DNA of 64,000 nucleotides from Xanthomonas bonasiae (GTDB lineage Bacteria; Pseudomonadota; Gammaproteobacteria; Xanthomonadales; Xanthomonadaceae), in the NCBI RefSeq assembly GCF_017163705.1, contig NZ_JAFIWB010000013.1, positions 1-64,000 of the forward strand, written 5' to 3'. Made by a program: the position numbers and the translations under genes. Under the pieces are notes generated by a model that did not search any database, was not told the origin of the DNA, and saw only the letters and a program-made list of their open reading frames with translations. Every line of letters starts with the position of its first letter. Position 1 is the first letter of the stretch. Shown piece after piece: positions 55,284 through 64,000 of the stretch.

Positions 55284-57899
55284 ATGAACAGCCACTACCG
55301 CACCTCCCTGCCCGGCACTTCGCTGGATTACTTCGACGCGCGCGCCGCGGTCGATGCGCTCCGGCCCGGCGCCTATGCCGCGCTGCCGTACACCTCGCGC
55401 GTGTTCGCCGAGAACCTGGTGCGGCGCTGCGATCCGGCCACGCTGGACGCTTCGCTGATGCAGCTGATCGAATGCCGTCGCGACCTGGATTTCCCATGGT
55501 TTCCGGCGCGCGTGGTGTGCCACGACATCCTCGGCCAGACCGCGCTGGTGGACCTGGCCGGGCTGCGCGATGCGATCGCCGAGCGCGGCGGGGATCCAGC
55601 GCAGGTCAATCCGGTGGTGCCGACGCAGCTGATCGTGGACCACTCGCTGGCGGTGGAATTCGGCGGCTTCGACAAGGCCGCGTTCGCCAAGAACCGTGCG
55701 GTGGAAGACCGCCGCAACGCCGACCGCTTCCACTTCATCGACTGGACCAAGCGCGCGTTCGAGAACGTCGACGTGATTCCGCCGGGCAACGGGATCATGC
55801 ACCAGATCAATCTGGAGAAGATGTCGCCGGTGGTGCAGGTGCGCGACGGCGTGGCGTTCCCGGATACCTGCGTGGGCACCGACAGCCACACCCCGCACGT
55901 GGATGCGCTGGGCGTGCTGGCGATCGGCGTCGGCGGGCTGGAAGCGGAGAGCGTGATGCTCGGGCGCGCGTCGTGGATGCGCCTGCCGGACATCGTCGGC
56001 GTGGCGCTGCGCGGGCGGCCGCAGCCGGGCATCACCGCCACCGACGTGGTGCTGGCGCTGACCGAGTTCCTGCGCGCGCAGAAGGTGGTCGGCGCCTACC
56101 TGGAGTTCCACGGCGAAGGCGCGGCCGCGCTGACCCTGGGCGATCGCGCCACGATCTCCAACATGACCCCGGAGTTCGGCGCCACTGCGGCGATATTCGC
56201 GATCGACCGGCAGACCATCGACTACCTGCGCCTGACCGGCCGCGACGACACGCAGGTCGCGCTGGTGGAAACCTATGCCAAGGCCGCAGGACTGTGGGCC
56301 GACGACCTGGTCGCGGCGCAGTACGAACGCGTGCTGCAGTTCGACCTGTCCAGCGTGACCCGCAACATGGCCGGCCCGTCCAATCCGCACAAGCGCGTGG
56401 CGACCAGCGAGCTGGCCGCGCGCGGCATCGCCGACGAGGCCAAGTTGGCATCCGGCAAGGCCGAACAGGCGCAAGGCCTGATGCCCGACGGCGCGGTGAT
56501 CATCGCCGCGATCACCAGCTGCACCAACACCAGCAATCCGCGCAACGTGATCGCTGCCGGTTTGCTGGCGCGCAACGCCAACGCACGCGGGCTGCTGCGC
56601 AAGCCGTGGGTCAAGACCTCGCTGGCGCCGGGCTCCAAGGCGGTGCAGCTGTACCTGGAAGCATCCGGGCTGCTGCCGGAGCTGGAACAGCTGGGTTTCG
56701 GCATCGTCGGTTTCGCCTGCACCACCTGCAACGGCATGAGCGGCGCATTGGATCCGGCGATCCAGCAGGAGGTGATCGCACGCGACCTGTACGCCACCGC
56801 GGTGCTGTCGGGCAACCGCAATTTCGACGGGCGCATCCACCCCTACGCCAAGCAGGCGTTCCTGGCCTCGCCGCCGCTGGTGGTGGCGTATGCGATCGCC
56901 GGCACCATCCGTTTCGACATCGAGAAGGACGTGCTCGGCGTGGACAAGGACGGCCAGCCGGTGACGCTGAAGGACCTGTGGCCCAGCGACGCGGAGATCG
57001 ACGCGATCGTCGCCGCCAGCGTCAAGCCCGAGCAGTTCCGCCAGGTCTACGAGCCGATGTTCGCGCGCAGCGGGCTGGCCGCCGCGCAGGTGGCGCCGCT
57101 GTACGCATGGCGTCCGCAAAGCACTTACATCCGCCGCCCGCCGTACTGGGAAGGCGCGCTGGCCGGCGAACGCACGCTGCGCGGCATGCGCGCGCTGGCG
57201 GTGCTCGGCGACAACATCACCACCGACCACCTGTCGCCGTCCAACGCGATCCTGGCCGACAGCGCCGCCGGCGAATACCTGACGCGGATGGGCGTGCCGG
57301 AAGAGGACTTCAATTCCTACGCCACCCACCGCGGCGATCACCTCACCGCGCAACGCGCCACCTTCGCCAATCCGCAACTGCTCAACGAAATGGCCGTGGT
57401 CGATGGCCAGCCGCAGCGCGGTTCGCTGACCCGGCTGGAGCCGGAAGGGCAGGTGGTGCGCATGTGGGAGGCGATCGAGACCTATATGGCGCGCAAGCAG
57501 CCGCTGCTGATCGTCGCCGGCGCGGACTATGGGCAGGGCTCCTCGCGCGACTGGGCGGCCAAGGGCGTGCGCCTGGCCGGGGTCGAGGCGATCGTCGCCG
57601 AGGGCTTCGAGCGCATCCACCGCACCAACCTGGTCGGCATGGGCGTGCTGCCGCTGGAATTCCGGCCCGGCACCACGCGCAAGACCCTGGGCATCGACGG
57701 CAGCGAGGTGTTCGACGTGCTCGGCGCGCGCACCCCTGGCGCGACGCTGACCCTGTCCATCGCCCGCGCCGACGGTACCCGCGTGGAGGTGCCGGTGACC
57801 TGCCGCCTGGACACCGCCGAGGAACTGGCGATCTACGAGGCAGGTGGCGTGCTGCAGCGCTTCGCGCAGGATTTCCTGGACATGTCGAAAATCGCCTGA
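55284..57899 (+). CDS. acnD: Fe/S-dependent 2-methylcitrate dehydratase AcnD
   Basis: An 871-aa aconitase-family enzyme of the methylcitrate cycle; it makes the 2-methylaconitate isomer that PrpF then converts. The cluster cysteines are in SCTNTSNP and FACTTCNGMSG; the C-terminal swivel domain has GADYGQGSSRDWAAKG. Length and the neighbour prpF mark it as AcnD rather than AcnA. It is preceded by a repeat and followed by a SRPBCC gene. Confidence 0.95.
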   Translation: MNSHYRTSLPGTSLDYFDARAAVDALRPGAYAALPYTSRVFAENLVRRCDPATLDASLMQLIECRRDLDFPWFPARVVCHDILGQTALVDLAGLRDAIAERGGDPAQVNPVVPTQLIVDHSLAVEFGGFDKAAFAKNRAVEDRRNADRFHFIDWTKRAFENVDVIPPGNGIMHQINLEKMSPVVQVRDGVAFPDTCVGTDSHTPHVDALGVLAIGVGGLEAESVMLGRASWMRLPDIVGVALRGRPQPGITATDVVLALTEFLRAQKVVGAYLEFHGEGAAALTLGDRATISNMTPEFGATAAIFAIDRQTIDYLRLTGRDDTQVALVETYAKAAGLWADDLVAAQYERVLQFDLSSVTRNMAGPSNPHKRVATSELAARGIADEAKLASGKAEQAQGLMPDGAVIIAAITSCTNTSNPRNVIAAGLLARNANARGLLRKPWVKTSLAPGSKAVQLYLEASGLLPELEQLGFGIVGFACTTCNGMSGALDPAIQQEVIARDLYATAVLSGNRNFDGRIHPYAKQAFLASPPLVVAYAIAGTIRFDIEKDVLGVDKDGQPVTLKDLWPSDAEIDAIVAASVKPEQFRQVYEPMFARSGLAAAQVAPLYAWRPQSTYIRRPPYWEGALAGERTLRGMRALAVLGDNITTDHLSPSNAILADSAAGEYLTRMGVPEEDFNSYATHRGDHLTAQRATFANPQLLNEMAVVDGQPQRGSLTRLEPEGQVVRMWEAIETYMARKQPLLIVAGADYGQGSSRDWAAKGVRLAGVEAIVAEGFERIHRTNLVGMGVLPLEFRPGTTRKTLGIDGSEVFDVLGARTPGATLTLSIARADGTRVEVPVTCRLDTAEELAIYEAGGVLQRFAQDFLDMSKIA

Positions 57900-57965
57900 C
57901 CCGTTCGTCGGTGTCATCAGGCGCGTGCCATCCTGATGCGCGCCTTCACCGCTGAGGACACCATC

Positions 57966-58427
57966 ATGAGCAACGGCAAGACCGGTACCGTCCGCCTGCA
58001 CCGCGTCCTGCGCGCGCCGGCCGAGCGCATCTACCGCGCGTTCCTGGAGCCGGCGGCGCTGGCCAAATGGCTGCCGCCGCACGGCCACACCGCCACCGTG
58101 CACGCCCTGGATGCGCGCGTGGGCGGCAGCTTCAGGATCTCCTTCAGCAATTTCGGCGCCGGCACCAGCGAATCCTTCGGCGGCACCTATCTGGAACTGG
58201 TGCCGGGCGAGTTGATCCGCCACACCGACACCTTCGACAACCCGGGCCTGCCCGGCGAGATGATGGTGACGGTCAAGCTGCGCACGGTGGCCTGCGGTAC
58301 CGAGCTGGACATCGTCCAGGACGGCATCCCCGCGCAGATTCCCGTGGAGTTCTGCCATCTCGGCTGGCAGGAGTCGTTGACCCTGCTGGCGCAGCTGGTC
58401 GAGGCCGAGATTCCCGCCAACCCCTGA
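57966..58427 (+). CDS. SRPBCC (AHSA1-like) protein
   Basis: About 153 aa. The opening VRLHRVLRAPAERIYRAFLEPAALAKWLPP is the standard first strand and helix of START/AHSA1 folds, followed by GGSFRISFSNFGAGT and the closing GWQESLTLLAQLVEAEIP. These bind lipid or aromatic ligands; the substrate here is unknown. Start MSNGKTG follows GAGGA; an ATG 30 bp upstream is possible. Located between acnD and prpF. Confidence 0.85.
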   Translation: MSNGKTGTVRLHRVLRAPAERIYRAFLEPAALAKWLPPHGHTATVHALDARVGGSFRISFSNFGAGTSESFGGTYLELVPGELIRHTDTFDNPGLPGEMMVTVKLRTVACGTELDIVQDGIPAQIPVEFCHLGWQESLTLLAQLVEAEIPANP

Positions 58428-58463
58428 GCTACTCGCCGCCTGCGCGTCGATCGGAAAAACGCC

Positions 58464-59657
58464 ATGTCCCACGTTCCCCAGCTCCGCATTCCCGCCACCT
58501 ACATGCGTGGCGGCACCTCCAAGGGCGTGTTCTTCCGCCTGCAGGACCTGCCCGCTGCCGCACAGGTGCCCGGCGCCGCGCGCGATGCGCTGCTGCTGCG
58601 GGTGATCGGCAGCCCCGATCCCTACGCCAAGCAGATCGACGGCATGGGCGGGGCCACGTCCAGCACCAGCAAGGCGGTGATCGTGGCGCCGAGCGCGCGC
58701 GCGGACCACGACGTGGACTACCTGTTCGGGCAGGTGGCGATCGACCGCCCGTTCGTCGACTGGAGCGGCAACTGCGGCAACCTGTCGGCGGCGGTGGGGC
58801 CGTTCGCGATCGCCGCCGGGCTGGTCGATGCGGCGCGCATTCCGCACGACGGCACGGCCACGGTGCGGATCTGGCAGGCCAACATCGGCAAGACCATCCT
58901 CGCGCAGGTGCCGATCGTGGCCGGCGCGGTGCAGGAGAGCGGCGATTTCGAGCTGGACGGGGTGACCTTCCCGGCCGCCGAGATCCAGCTCGACTTCCTC
59001 GATCCGGCCGCGGACGAGGACGGCGCGGACGGGGCGATGTTTCCCACCGGCCACCTGGTCGATACGCTGGAGGTGCCGGGCGTCGGGACGTTCGAGGCGA
59101 CGCTGATCAACGCCGGCATCCCGACCATCTTCCTCGACGCGCAGGCGCTGGGCTACCGCGGCACCGAACTGCAGGACGCGATCAACGGCGATGCGCAGGC
59201 GCTGGCCAGGTTCGAGACGATCCGCGCCTACGGCGCGCTGCGCATGGGCCTGATCGCCAGGCTGGAAGACGCGGCGACGCGACAGCACACGCCGAAGGTG
59301 GCCTTCGTCGCGCCGCCGGCCGACTACGTCGCCTCCAGCGGCAAGCCGGTCGCCGCCGCCGACATCGACCTGCTGGTGCGGGCGATGTCGATGGGCAAGC
59401 TGCACCACGCGATGATGGGCACCGCCGCGGTGGCGATCGGCACCGCCGCGGCGATCCCGGGCACGCTGGTGAATCGCGCGGCCGGCGGCGGCGCACGCCA
59501 GGCGGTGCGCTTCGGCCATCCCTCCGGGACGTTGCGGGTCGGTGCCGAAGCGCAGCAGCAGGGTGACGGCCAGTGGAGCGTCACCAAGGCGATCATGAGC
59601 CGCAGCGCGCGGGTGCTGATGGACGGCTGGGTGCGGGTGCCGGGCGATATTTGCTGA
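58464..59657 (+). CDS. prpF: 2-methylaconitate isomerase PrpF
   Basis: A 397-aa DAP-epimerase-like isomerase that shifts the double bond of the AcnD product. RIPATYMRGGTSKGVFF at the start with the active-site lysine region, GGATSSTSKAVI, and DWSGNCGNLSAAVGPFAI with the active-site cysteine are all typical. It is always found with acnD. A REP element follows its stop. Confidence 0.95.
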   Translation: MSHVPQLRIPATYMRGGTSKGVFFRLQDLPAAAQVPGAARDALLLRVIGSPDPYAKQIDGMGGATSSTSKAVIVAPSARADHDVDYLFGQVAIDRPFVDWSGNCGNLSAAVGPFAIAAGLVDAARIPHDGTATVRIWQANIGKTILAQVPIVAGAVQESGDFELDGVTFPAAEIQLDFLDPAADEDGADGAMFPTGHLVDTLEVPGVGTFEATLINAGIPTIFLDAQALGYRGTELQDAINGDAQALARFETIRAYGALRMGLIARLEDAATRQHTPKVAFVAPPADYVASSGKPVAAADIDLLVRAMSMGKLHHAMMGTAAVAIGTAAAIPGTLVNRAAGGGARQAVRFGHPSGTLRVGAEAQQQGDGQWSVTKAIMSRSARVLMDGWVRVPGDIC

Positions 59658-59715
59658 GCCGGCAGCGCCGGCGGCGGGGCCGCATCGCTGTGGCGCCGCA
59701 AATCCGGGTCTTGTT

Positions 59716-59788
59716 CCTGTAGGAGCGGCTTCAGCCGCGACACGTTCTAACCGCAGTTGCTGTCGCGGCTGAAGCCGCTCCTGCAGGG
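59716..59788. repeat. REP palindrome after prpF
   Basis: Arms CCTGTAGGAGCGGCTTCAGC and its complement, followed by CTGCAGG, around a loop of about 25 bp. Same family as 2625-2692. The remaining 404-bp gap to the TonB-dependent receptor includes an AT-rich stretch at 59975-60000 that likely holds its promoter, without a clear -35/-10 pair. Confidence 0.75.
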
Positions 59789-60061
59789 GGCGGGTGGGCG
59801 CAGCGGCGTGCGCTGTTGCACGGCCGAGGCCGCAGTGGCGCCGGCCAGCCGGAAATCCGCAGTGCGATGTTGATAGACCTGGGGCGTCTGGACAGTGCAC
59901 CTGCAGGGCATATGTGGCAGCCCATTGCGCGCGTACAGCCTTAACACGTTCAAGTGACCGGGACATGCAAAGCGTGTGTATTTTGTGTTAATTATGTTGC
60001 GGCGCGGCATCGCTTGCCGGCGACGCGCATTCGCTCTTGCCCATTCCACTCCGGAGTCCCC

Positions 60062-62281
60062 ATGTCCGCCAGTTGGTCGTTGCGCACCAGCGCACTTGCC
60101 GTAGCCGTCGTTTCCGCCCTCTCGTTCCCCGCCGCCGCACAGCAGGCGGACAGCACGGACGGGGTCGCCCGCCTGGACACGGTCAAGGTCACCGCCGAAC
60201 GGCGTTCGGAAGACTCCAAGGACGTGCCGATCTCCGCCAGCGTGCTGCGCCCGGAATACCTGGACGCGATCGCCACCAGCGGCTCGGACGTACGCGTGCT
60301 GGCCGGCAAGGCGCCCAGCCTCAATGTCGAATCCTCCAACGGCCGCGTGTTCCCGCGCTTCTACATCCGCGGCTACGGCAACACCGACTTCAACACCTAC
60401 GCCTCGCAGCCGGTGTCGCTGGTGTACGACGACGTGGTGGCCGAGAACGCGTTCCTGAAGGGCTTCCCGATCTTCGACCTGGAAGGCCTGGAAGTGCTGC
60501 GCGGCCCGCAGGGCACGCTGTTCGGCCGCAACACCCCCGCCGGCGTGGTCAAGTTCAACTCGGTCAAGCCGAGCATCGGCGCCAACGACGGCTACGCCAG
60601 TCTGTCCTACGGCACCTACGGCACCATGACCATGGAAACCGGCCTGAGCATCGCCATGGGCGACAAGTGGGCCGCGCGCGTGTCGGCGCTGGGCCAGCGC
60701 CGCGACGACTGGGTTGACAACACCGTGGACAACCGGTCGTTCGAGGGCTACACCGACTCGGCGGTGCGGGTGCAGCTGCTGTTCCAGCCGGGCGAGGACT
60801 TCAGCGCGCTGTTCAACGCGCATGCGCGGCATCTCGACGGCACCGCGCGCCTGTTCCGCGCCAACATCTTCCAGCCGGGCAGCAACAAGCTGGTCGACGG
60901 CTTCGATCCGGACAAGGTGTCCATCGACGGCGGCAACACCCAGGAACTGCAGACCTACGGCGGCAGCGCCAACCTGACCTGGGACCTGGGCGACATCGTG
61001 CTGCACTCGATCACCGGCTACGAAGGCATCGGCAAGTACTACAGCCGCGGCGACATCGACGGCGGCTACGGCGCGGTGTTCGCGCCGCCGTCCGGCCCCG
61101 GCGTGATCGCGTTCCCGGTGGAAACCGCCGGCGGCATCAAGAACCTGGACCAGTACTCGCAGGAGCTGCGCGCCGAGTCGCAGTACGCCGGCCCGCTCAA
61201 CTGGCAGGCCGGCCTGTACTACTTCCACGATTCGGTGGAAGGCGAGAACTACACCTACGACACCTTCGGCGGCGGCACCCTCAGCAGCTACCAGCTGACC
61301 CGCCAGCGCAACACCTCGTGGGCGGCGTTCGGCTCGCTGAACTATGCGGCCACCGATCGCCTGAACCTGCGCGCCGGCATCCGCTACACCTACGACAAGA
61401 AGACCTTCGACGTGCTGGCGCTGGATCGCGTCACCCTGCTCGAGCCGTCCACCGGCAGCACCGACAACTCCAAGGTCACCGGCGACGTCAGCGCGACCTA
61501 CACCATCAACGACAACGTCAACGTCTACGCCCGCGCCGCGCGCGGTTTCCGCGGCGCCAGCTTCGGCGTGCCGTCGGCGACCGCGCCGCTGACCGTGGCA
61601 GCGCCGGAGACCGTGGACTCGTACGAGATCGGCATCAAGTCCGACCTGTTCGACAAGCGCGCGCGGATCAGCTTCGACATCTACGATTTCCAGGTGAAGA
61701 ACCAGCAGCTGACCGCGGTCGGCGGCACCTCCAACGACGTGCGCCTGCTCAACGCCGACAAGTCCAAGGCGCGCGGCGCCGAGTTCGACTTCGAGGCGCT
61801 GCTCACCCAGAACCTGCGCTTCACCCTCGGCGGCGCCTACAACTGGACCCGCATCGAGGATCCGACCCTGTCGGTCGGCGTGTGCCGCACCTGCACCGTG
61901 ACCGATCCGCTCAACGCCGCCGGCAACGCCATCATCGACGGCAACGTGCTGCCGCAGGCGGCCAAGTGGATGGGCAACGCCACGCTGCGCTACGGCATCC
62001 CGGTCGGCGACGACGCCGAGTTCTTCTTCTACACCGACTGGTCCTACCGCAGCGAGATCAACTTCTTCCTGTACGACTCGCGCGAATTCGTCGGCCAGCC
62101 GCTGCTCGAAGGCGGCGCCAAGATCGGCTACAACTGGGGCGCCGGCGCGTACGAGGTGTCGGTGTTCTGCCGCAACTGCACCAACCAGATCCGCGCCACC
62201 GGTGCGATCGACTTCAACAACCTCACCGGCTTCATCAACGATCCGCGCATCGTCGGCGCGCAGTTCCGCGCCAATTTCTGA
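60062..62281 (+). CDS. TonB-dependent outer-membrane receptor
   Basis: A 739-aa active transporter. Signal peptide to about residue 24 (SALSFPAAA). A TonB-box-like LDTVKVTAERR follows, then the plug domain (PRFYIRGYGN, LEVLRGPQGTLFGRNTPAGVV) and a 22-strand barrel with NVYARAARGFRGASFG. The chain ends in Phe (FRANF), the outer-membrane insertion signal. The closest families are sucrose/CAZy-type or siderophore-independent receptors; the substrate cannot be named. The downstream nucleoside hydrolase is behind a terminator. Confidence 0.93.
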   Translation: MSASWSLRTSALAVAVVSALSFPAAAQQADSTDGVARLDTVKVTAERRSEDSKDVPISASVLRPEYLDAIATSGSDVRVLAGKAPSLNVESSNGRVFPRFYIRGYGNTDFNTYASQPVSLVYDDVVAENAFLKGFPIFDLEGLEVLRGPQGTLFGRNTPAGVVKFNSVKPSIGANDGYASLSYGTYGTMTMETGLSIAMGDKWAARVSALGQRRDDWVDNTVDNRSFEGYTDSAVRVQLLFQPGEDFSALFNAHARHLDGTARLFRANIFQPGSNKLVDGFDPDKVSIDGGNTQELQTYGGSANLTWDLGDIVLHSITGYEGIGKYYSRGDIDGGYGAVFAPPSGPGVIAFPVETAGGIKNLDQYSQELRAESQYAGPLNWQAGLYYFHDSVEGENYTYDTFGGGTLSSYQLTRQRNTSWAAFGSLNYAATDRLNLRAGIRYTYDKKTFDVLALDRVTLLEPSTGSTDNSKVTGDVSATYTINDNVNVYARAARGFRGASFGVPSATAPLTVAAPETVDSYEIGIKSDLFDKRARISFDIYDFQVKNQQLTAVGGTSNDVRLLNADKSKARGAEFDFEALLTQNLRFTLGGAYNWTRIEDPTLSVGVCRTCTVTDPLNAAGNAIIDGNVLPQAAKWMGNATLRYGIPVGDDAEFFFYTDWSYRSEINFFLYDSREFVGQPLLEGGAKIGYNWGAGAYEVSVFCRNCTNQIRATGAIDFNNLTGFINDPRIVGAQFRANF

Positions 62282-62311
62282 TTGGCGTGCCAGCGATGCG
62301 ATGAACCAGGG

Positions 62312-62344
62312 ACCGCCGGCTATCATGCCGGCGGTTTCTTTTTA
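62312..62344 (+). terminator. Terminator after the TonB-dependent receptor
   Basis: ACCGCCGGC-TATCAT-GCCGGCGGT then TTTCTTTTT. It ends 13 bp before the next start codon. Confidence 0.85.
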
Positions 62345-62356
62345 TGGGAGGCGCGC

Positions 62357-63379
62357 ATGCGCAGTCTGAAACGGTGGGCGGCGCTGGCGCTGCTGGCGTT
62401 GGCATCGGTTGCCGCCGCGGCGGCGCCGCCGGCACAGAAGGTGGTGGTGTCCACCGACATCGGCGACGACATCGACGACGCGTTCGCGCTGGCGCTGCTG
62501 CTGCGCAGCCCGGAGCTGGACGTGCTTGGCATCGCCTCGGCGTGGGGCGACACCGCACTGCGTGCGCAGTTGCTGCAGCGGTTGTTGCAACAGGCCGGGC
62601 GCAGCGAGATCCCGTTGGCGATCGGCCATGCCACGCCCTCCACGATTCCCTTCAGCCAGGCGCGCTGGGCGGCGCAGGGCACGCGGCCGCGCAAGGCGCC
62701 GGACGCGGCGGACTTCATCCTGGCGCAGGCGCGGCGCCATCCCGGCCAGGTCACCTTGCTGGTGCTCGGACCGCTGACCGACGCGGCGCGCGCGTTGCAG
62801 CGCGACCCGCAGGGCTTCGCCCAACTCAAGCAGGTGGTGCTGATGGGCGGGTCGGTGCGGGCGGGCTACGGCAAGTCGCGCTACCGGCCGCCGAGCGCGC
62901 CGGCGCCGGAATACAACATCGTCTCCGACATCGGCGCCGCGCAGCGCGTGTTCGCCGCCGGCGTGCCGATCGTGATGCTGCCGCTGGACGCGACCCAGGT
63001 GACCCTGGAGGAACCGGAGCGGGTGGCGCTGTTCGCGCATGGCGATCCGCTGACCGATGCGCTGACCCAGCTCTACTACCAGTGGCGCGACACCGACCAG
63101 CCCTGGGCCAGCGCCACGCCGACCCTGTTCGACGTGGTGCCGGTGGCGCAACTGCTTGACCCGAGCCTGTGCCCGACCGTGCCGTTGCGCATCGCGGTCG
63201 ACGACCAGGGGTATACGCGGGAAGTGCCGCCTGGCGCGAGGGCAACTGGCGGCACTGTGGCCGTCGACGACGCGCCGGATGGCGGCCATGCGGCGCCCGG
63301 CGCCGCCAACGCCCAGGTCTGCCTTGCGCTGGACCGGCCGCGGCTGATCGCGCTGTACATGCAGCGCTTGTTGCATTGA
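62357..63379 (+). CDS. Exported nucleoside hydrolase
   Basis: A 340-aa inosine-uridine-preferring-type nucleoside hydrolase with a signal peptide (residues 1-22, ASVAAAAA). The calcium-site cluster is VVVSTDIGDDIDDAFAL near residue 31, and further key acids are in EYNIVSDIGAAQRVF and LMGGSVRAG. It should release the base from nucleosides in the periplasm or outside. Long C-terminal part is Ala/Gly-rich. ATG 62357 follows GGGAGGCG. Confidence 0.9.
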   Translation: MRSLKRWAALALLALASVAAAAAPPAQKVVVSTDIGDDIDDAFALALLLRSPELDVLGIASAWGDTALRAQLLQRLLQQAGRSEIPLAIGHATPSTIPFSQARWAAQGTRPRKAPDAADFILAQARRHPGQVTLLVLGPLTDAARALQRDPQGFAQLKQVVLMGGSVRAGYGKSRYRPPSAPAPEYNIVSDIGAAQRVFAAGVPIVMLPLDATQVTLEEPERVALFAHGDPLTDALTQLYYQWRDTDQPWASATPTLFDVVPVAQLLDPSLCPTVPLRIAVDDQGYTREVPPGARATGGTVAVDDAPDGGHAAPGAANAQVCLALDRPRLIALYMQRLLH

Positions 63380-63401
63380 GGCGGCGGCGAGTCCGCCGCT
63401 T

Positions 63402-63711
63402 CGCTCGTCGCGGCTGAAGCCGCTCCTACAGGGAACTTGCGGTCATCCAACCGGCTGCACTGTAGGAGAGGCTTCAGGCCCGACCGATGGCCGAGCCGTC
63501 GCGATTCCAGGTTCCGCTCGTCGCGGCTGAAGCCGCTCCTCCAGGGACTTGCGGCCATCCAACCGGGTGCACTGTAGGAGGGGCTTCAGCCCCGACCGAT
63601 GGCCGAACCGTCGCGATTCCAGGCTCCGCTCGTCGCGGCTGAAGCCGCTCCTACAAGGGCTTGCGGCCGATTGGTCGGGTGCACTGTGGGAGGGACTTCA
63701 GTCCCGACTGC
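63402..63711. repeat. Tandem array of REP-containing units (about 112 bp, 2.8 copies)
   Basis: The block CGCTCGTCGCGGCTGAAGC begins at 63402, 63515 and 63627, giving periods of 113 and 112 bp. Each unit holds one arm pair of the GTAGGAG...GGCTTCAG type in both orientations, plus GCACTGTAGGAG and CGACCGATGGCCGA. It fills much of 63380-63928; no gene is seen in the remainder. Confidence 0.8.
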
Positions 63712-63928
63712 ATCCGGTCTGGGTAACCTGTGGCCTCATCGGCTGCTTCCACAGAGCCCGCACCGCATACACAGAAATCGCCGCGTGCACGGTCCGGCGG
63801 CGGGTGCCCGCCGCCGTCCCCGGCCGCCTTGCCGGGCGCCGGCGAACGCCGCGTCCGCAATCTCGATTCCGAGTCTCCGGCGGTCGCGTCCGCGTTCTAT
63901 ACTCGCGCCACTTTCACGGAGCGAACGT

Positions 63929-64000
63929 ATGCACACGGATTCGAAGCGGCAGTGGCGCCTCCTGCGCGCGGGGCTGTTGAGCACCTTCCTGCTGCTGGGC
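63929..64000 (+). CDS. N-terminus of an exported or membrane protein, cut by window
   Basis: ATG at 63929 begins MHTDSKRQWRLLRAGLLSTFLLLG, a basic stretch then a hydrophobic run that looks like a signal anchor. A TATACT hexamer at 63898-63903 may be its -10 box. No more can be said from 24 codons. Confidence 0.55.
   Translation, partial: MHTDSKRQWRLLRAGLLSTFLLLG

Noticed and set aside
63402-63711. Repeat array as a CRISPR
   Set aside because: Units are about 112 bp with inner palindromes and conserved, not variable, spacers; no cas genes are present.

Overview
This window is chromosomal DNA of very high G+C content from a gammaproteobacterium of the family Xanthomonadaceae, most likely Xanthomonas (inference). 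The support is the gene order and family-typical content: tandem tRNA-Asp before ppiD, gloB/yafS/rnhA/dnaQ, a Kdo kinase (KdkA), yceD-rpmF-fab...holB-pilZ with an atypical PilZ, a lexA2-imuA-imuB-dnaE2 mutagenesis cassette, a methylcitrate locus with acnD/prpF, a TonB-dependent receptor, and dispersed REP elements of the GTAGGAGCGGCTTCAGCCGCGAC type. The very high G+C might fit the early-branching clade of the genus, but I cannot verify this. There is no transposase, prophage or CRISPR array.

Layout. 1-7.7 kb: two tRNA-Asp, ppiD, an mltD-like transglycosylase, gloB, a methyltransferase, rnhA, dnaQ and a PP2C phosphatase. 7.8-11.6 kb: tRNA-Ser(CGA), then lipopolysaccharide-core genes (DUF6165, GT9 glycosyltransferase, kdkA) and an MBL-fold hydrolase. 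11.6-14.2 kb: a tightly overlapping molybdopterin operon (moaA, DUF4440, moaC, moaD, moaE). 14.2-18.5 kb: the SRP RNA gene with a truncated duplicate of its 3' end, tRNA-Ser(GGA), then dnaX-ybaB-recR and a HIT protein. 18.5-22.9 kb (minus strand): moxR-DUF58-tgpA-slp. 22.9-27.7 kb: three glycosyltransferase or membrane-protein genes. 28-40 kb: maf divergent from the large yceD-rpmF-fabH-(GST)-fabD-fabG-acpP-fabF-pabB-mltG-tmk-holB-pilZ cluster of fatty-acid, folate, cell-wall and replication genes, which lacks plsX. 40-44.9 kb: an accessory-looking patch behind tRNA-Val(CAC), with small hypothetical genes, a Nei/Fpg glycosylase, an ArsR-type regulator and a 0.8-kb stretch without a convincing gene. 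44.9-50.8 kb: the LexA2-controlled translesion cassette. 51-59.7 kb: propionate catabolism (prpB, prpC, acnD, prpF), read away from a divergent gene that fuses a helix-turn-helix to a citrate-synthase fold. 60-64 kb: a TonB-dependent receptor, an exported nucleoside hydrolase, a 112-bp tandem REP array and the first codons of one more gene.

How the genes work together. lexA2-imuA-imuB-dnaE2 is a self-regulated damage-tolerance unit whose operator overlaps the first start codon. prpC, acnD, prpF and prpB together convert propionyl-CoA to pyruvate and succinate. The fab genes supply acyl chains on AcpP. The GT2/GT39/GT87-like trio looks like a polyprenyl-phosphate-sugar pathway that decorates the envelope with an unknown sugar. 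I consider the HTH-citrate synthase fusion with its palindromic operator, and this glycosyltransferase trio, the best candidates for incompletely described biology here.
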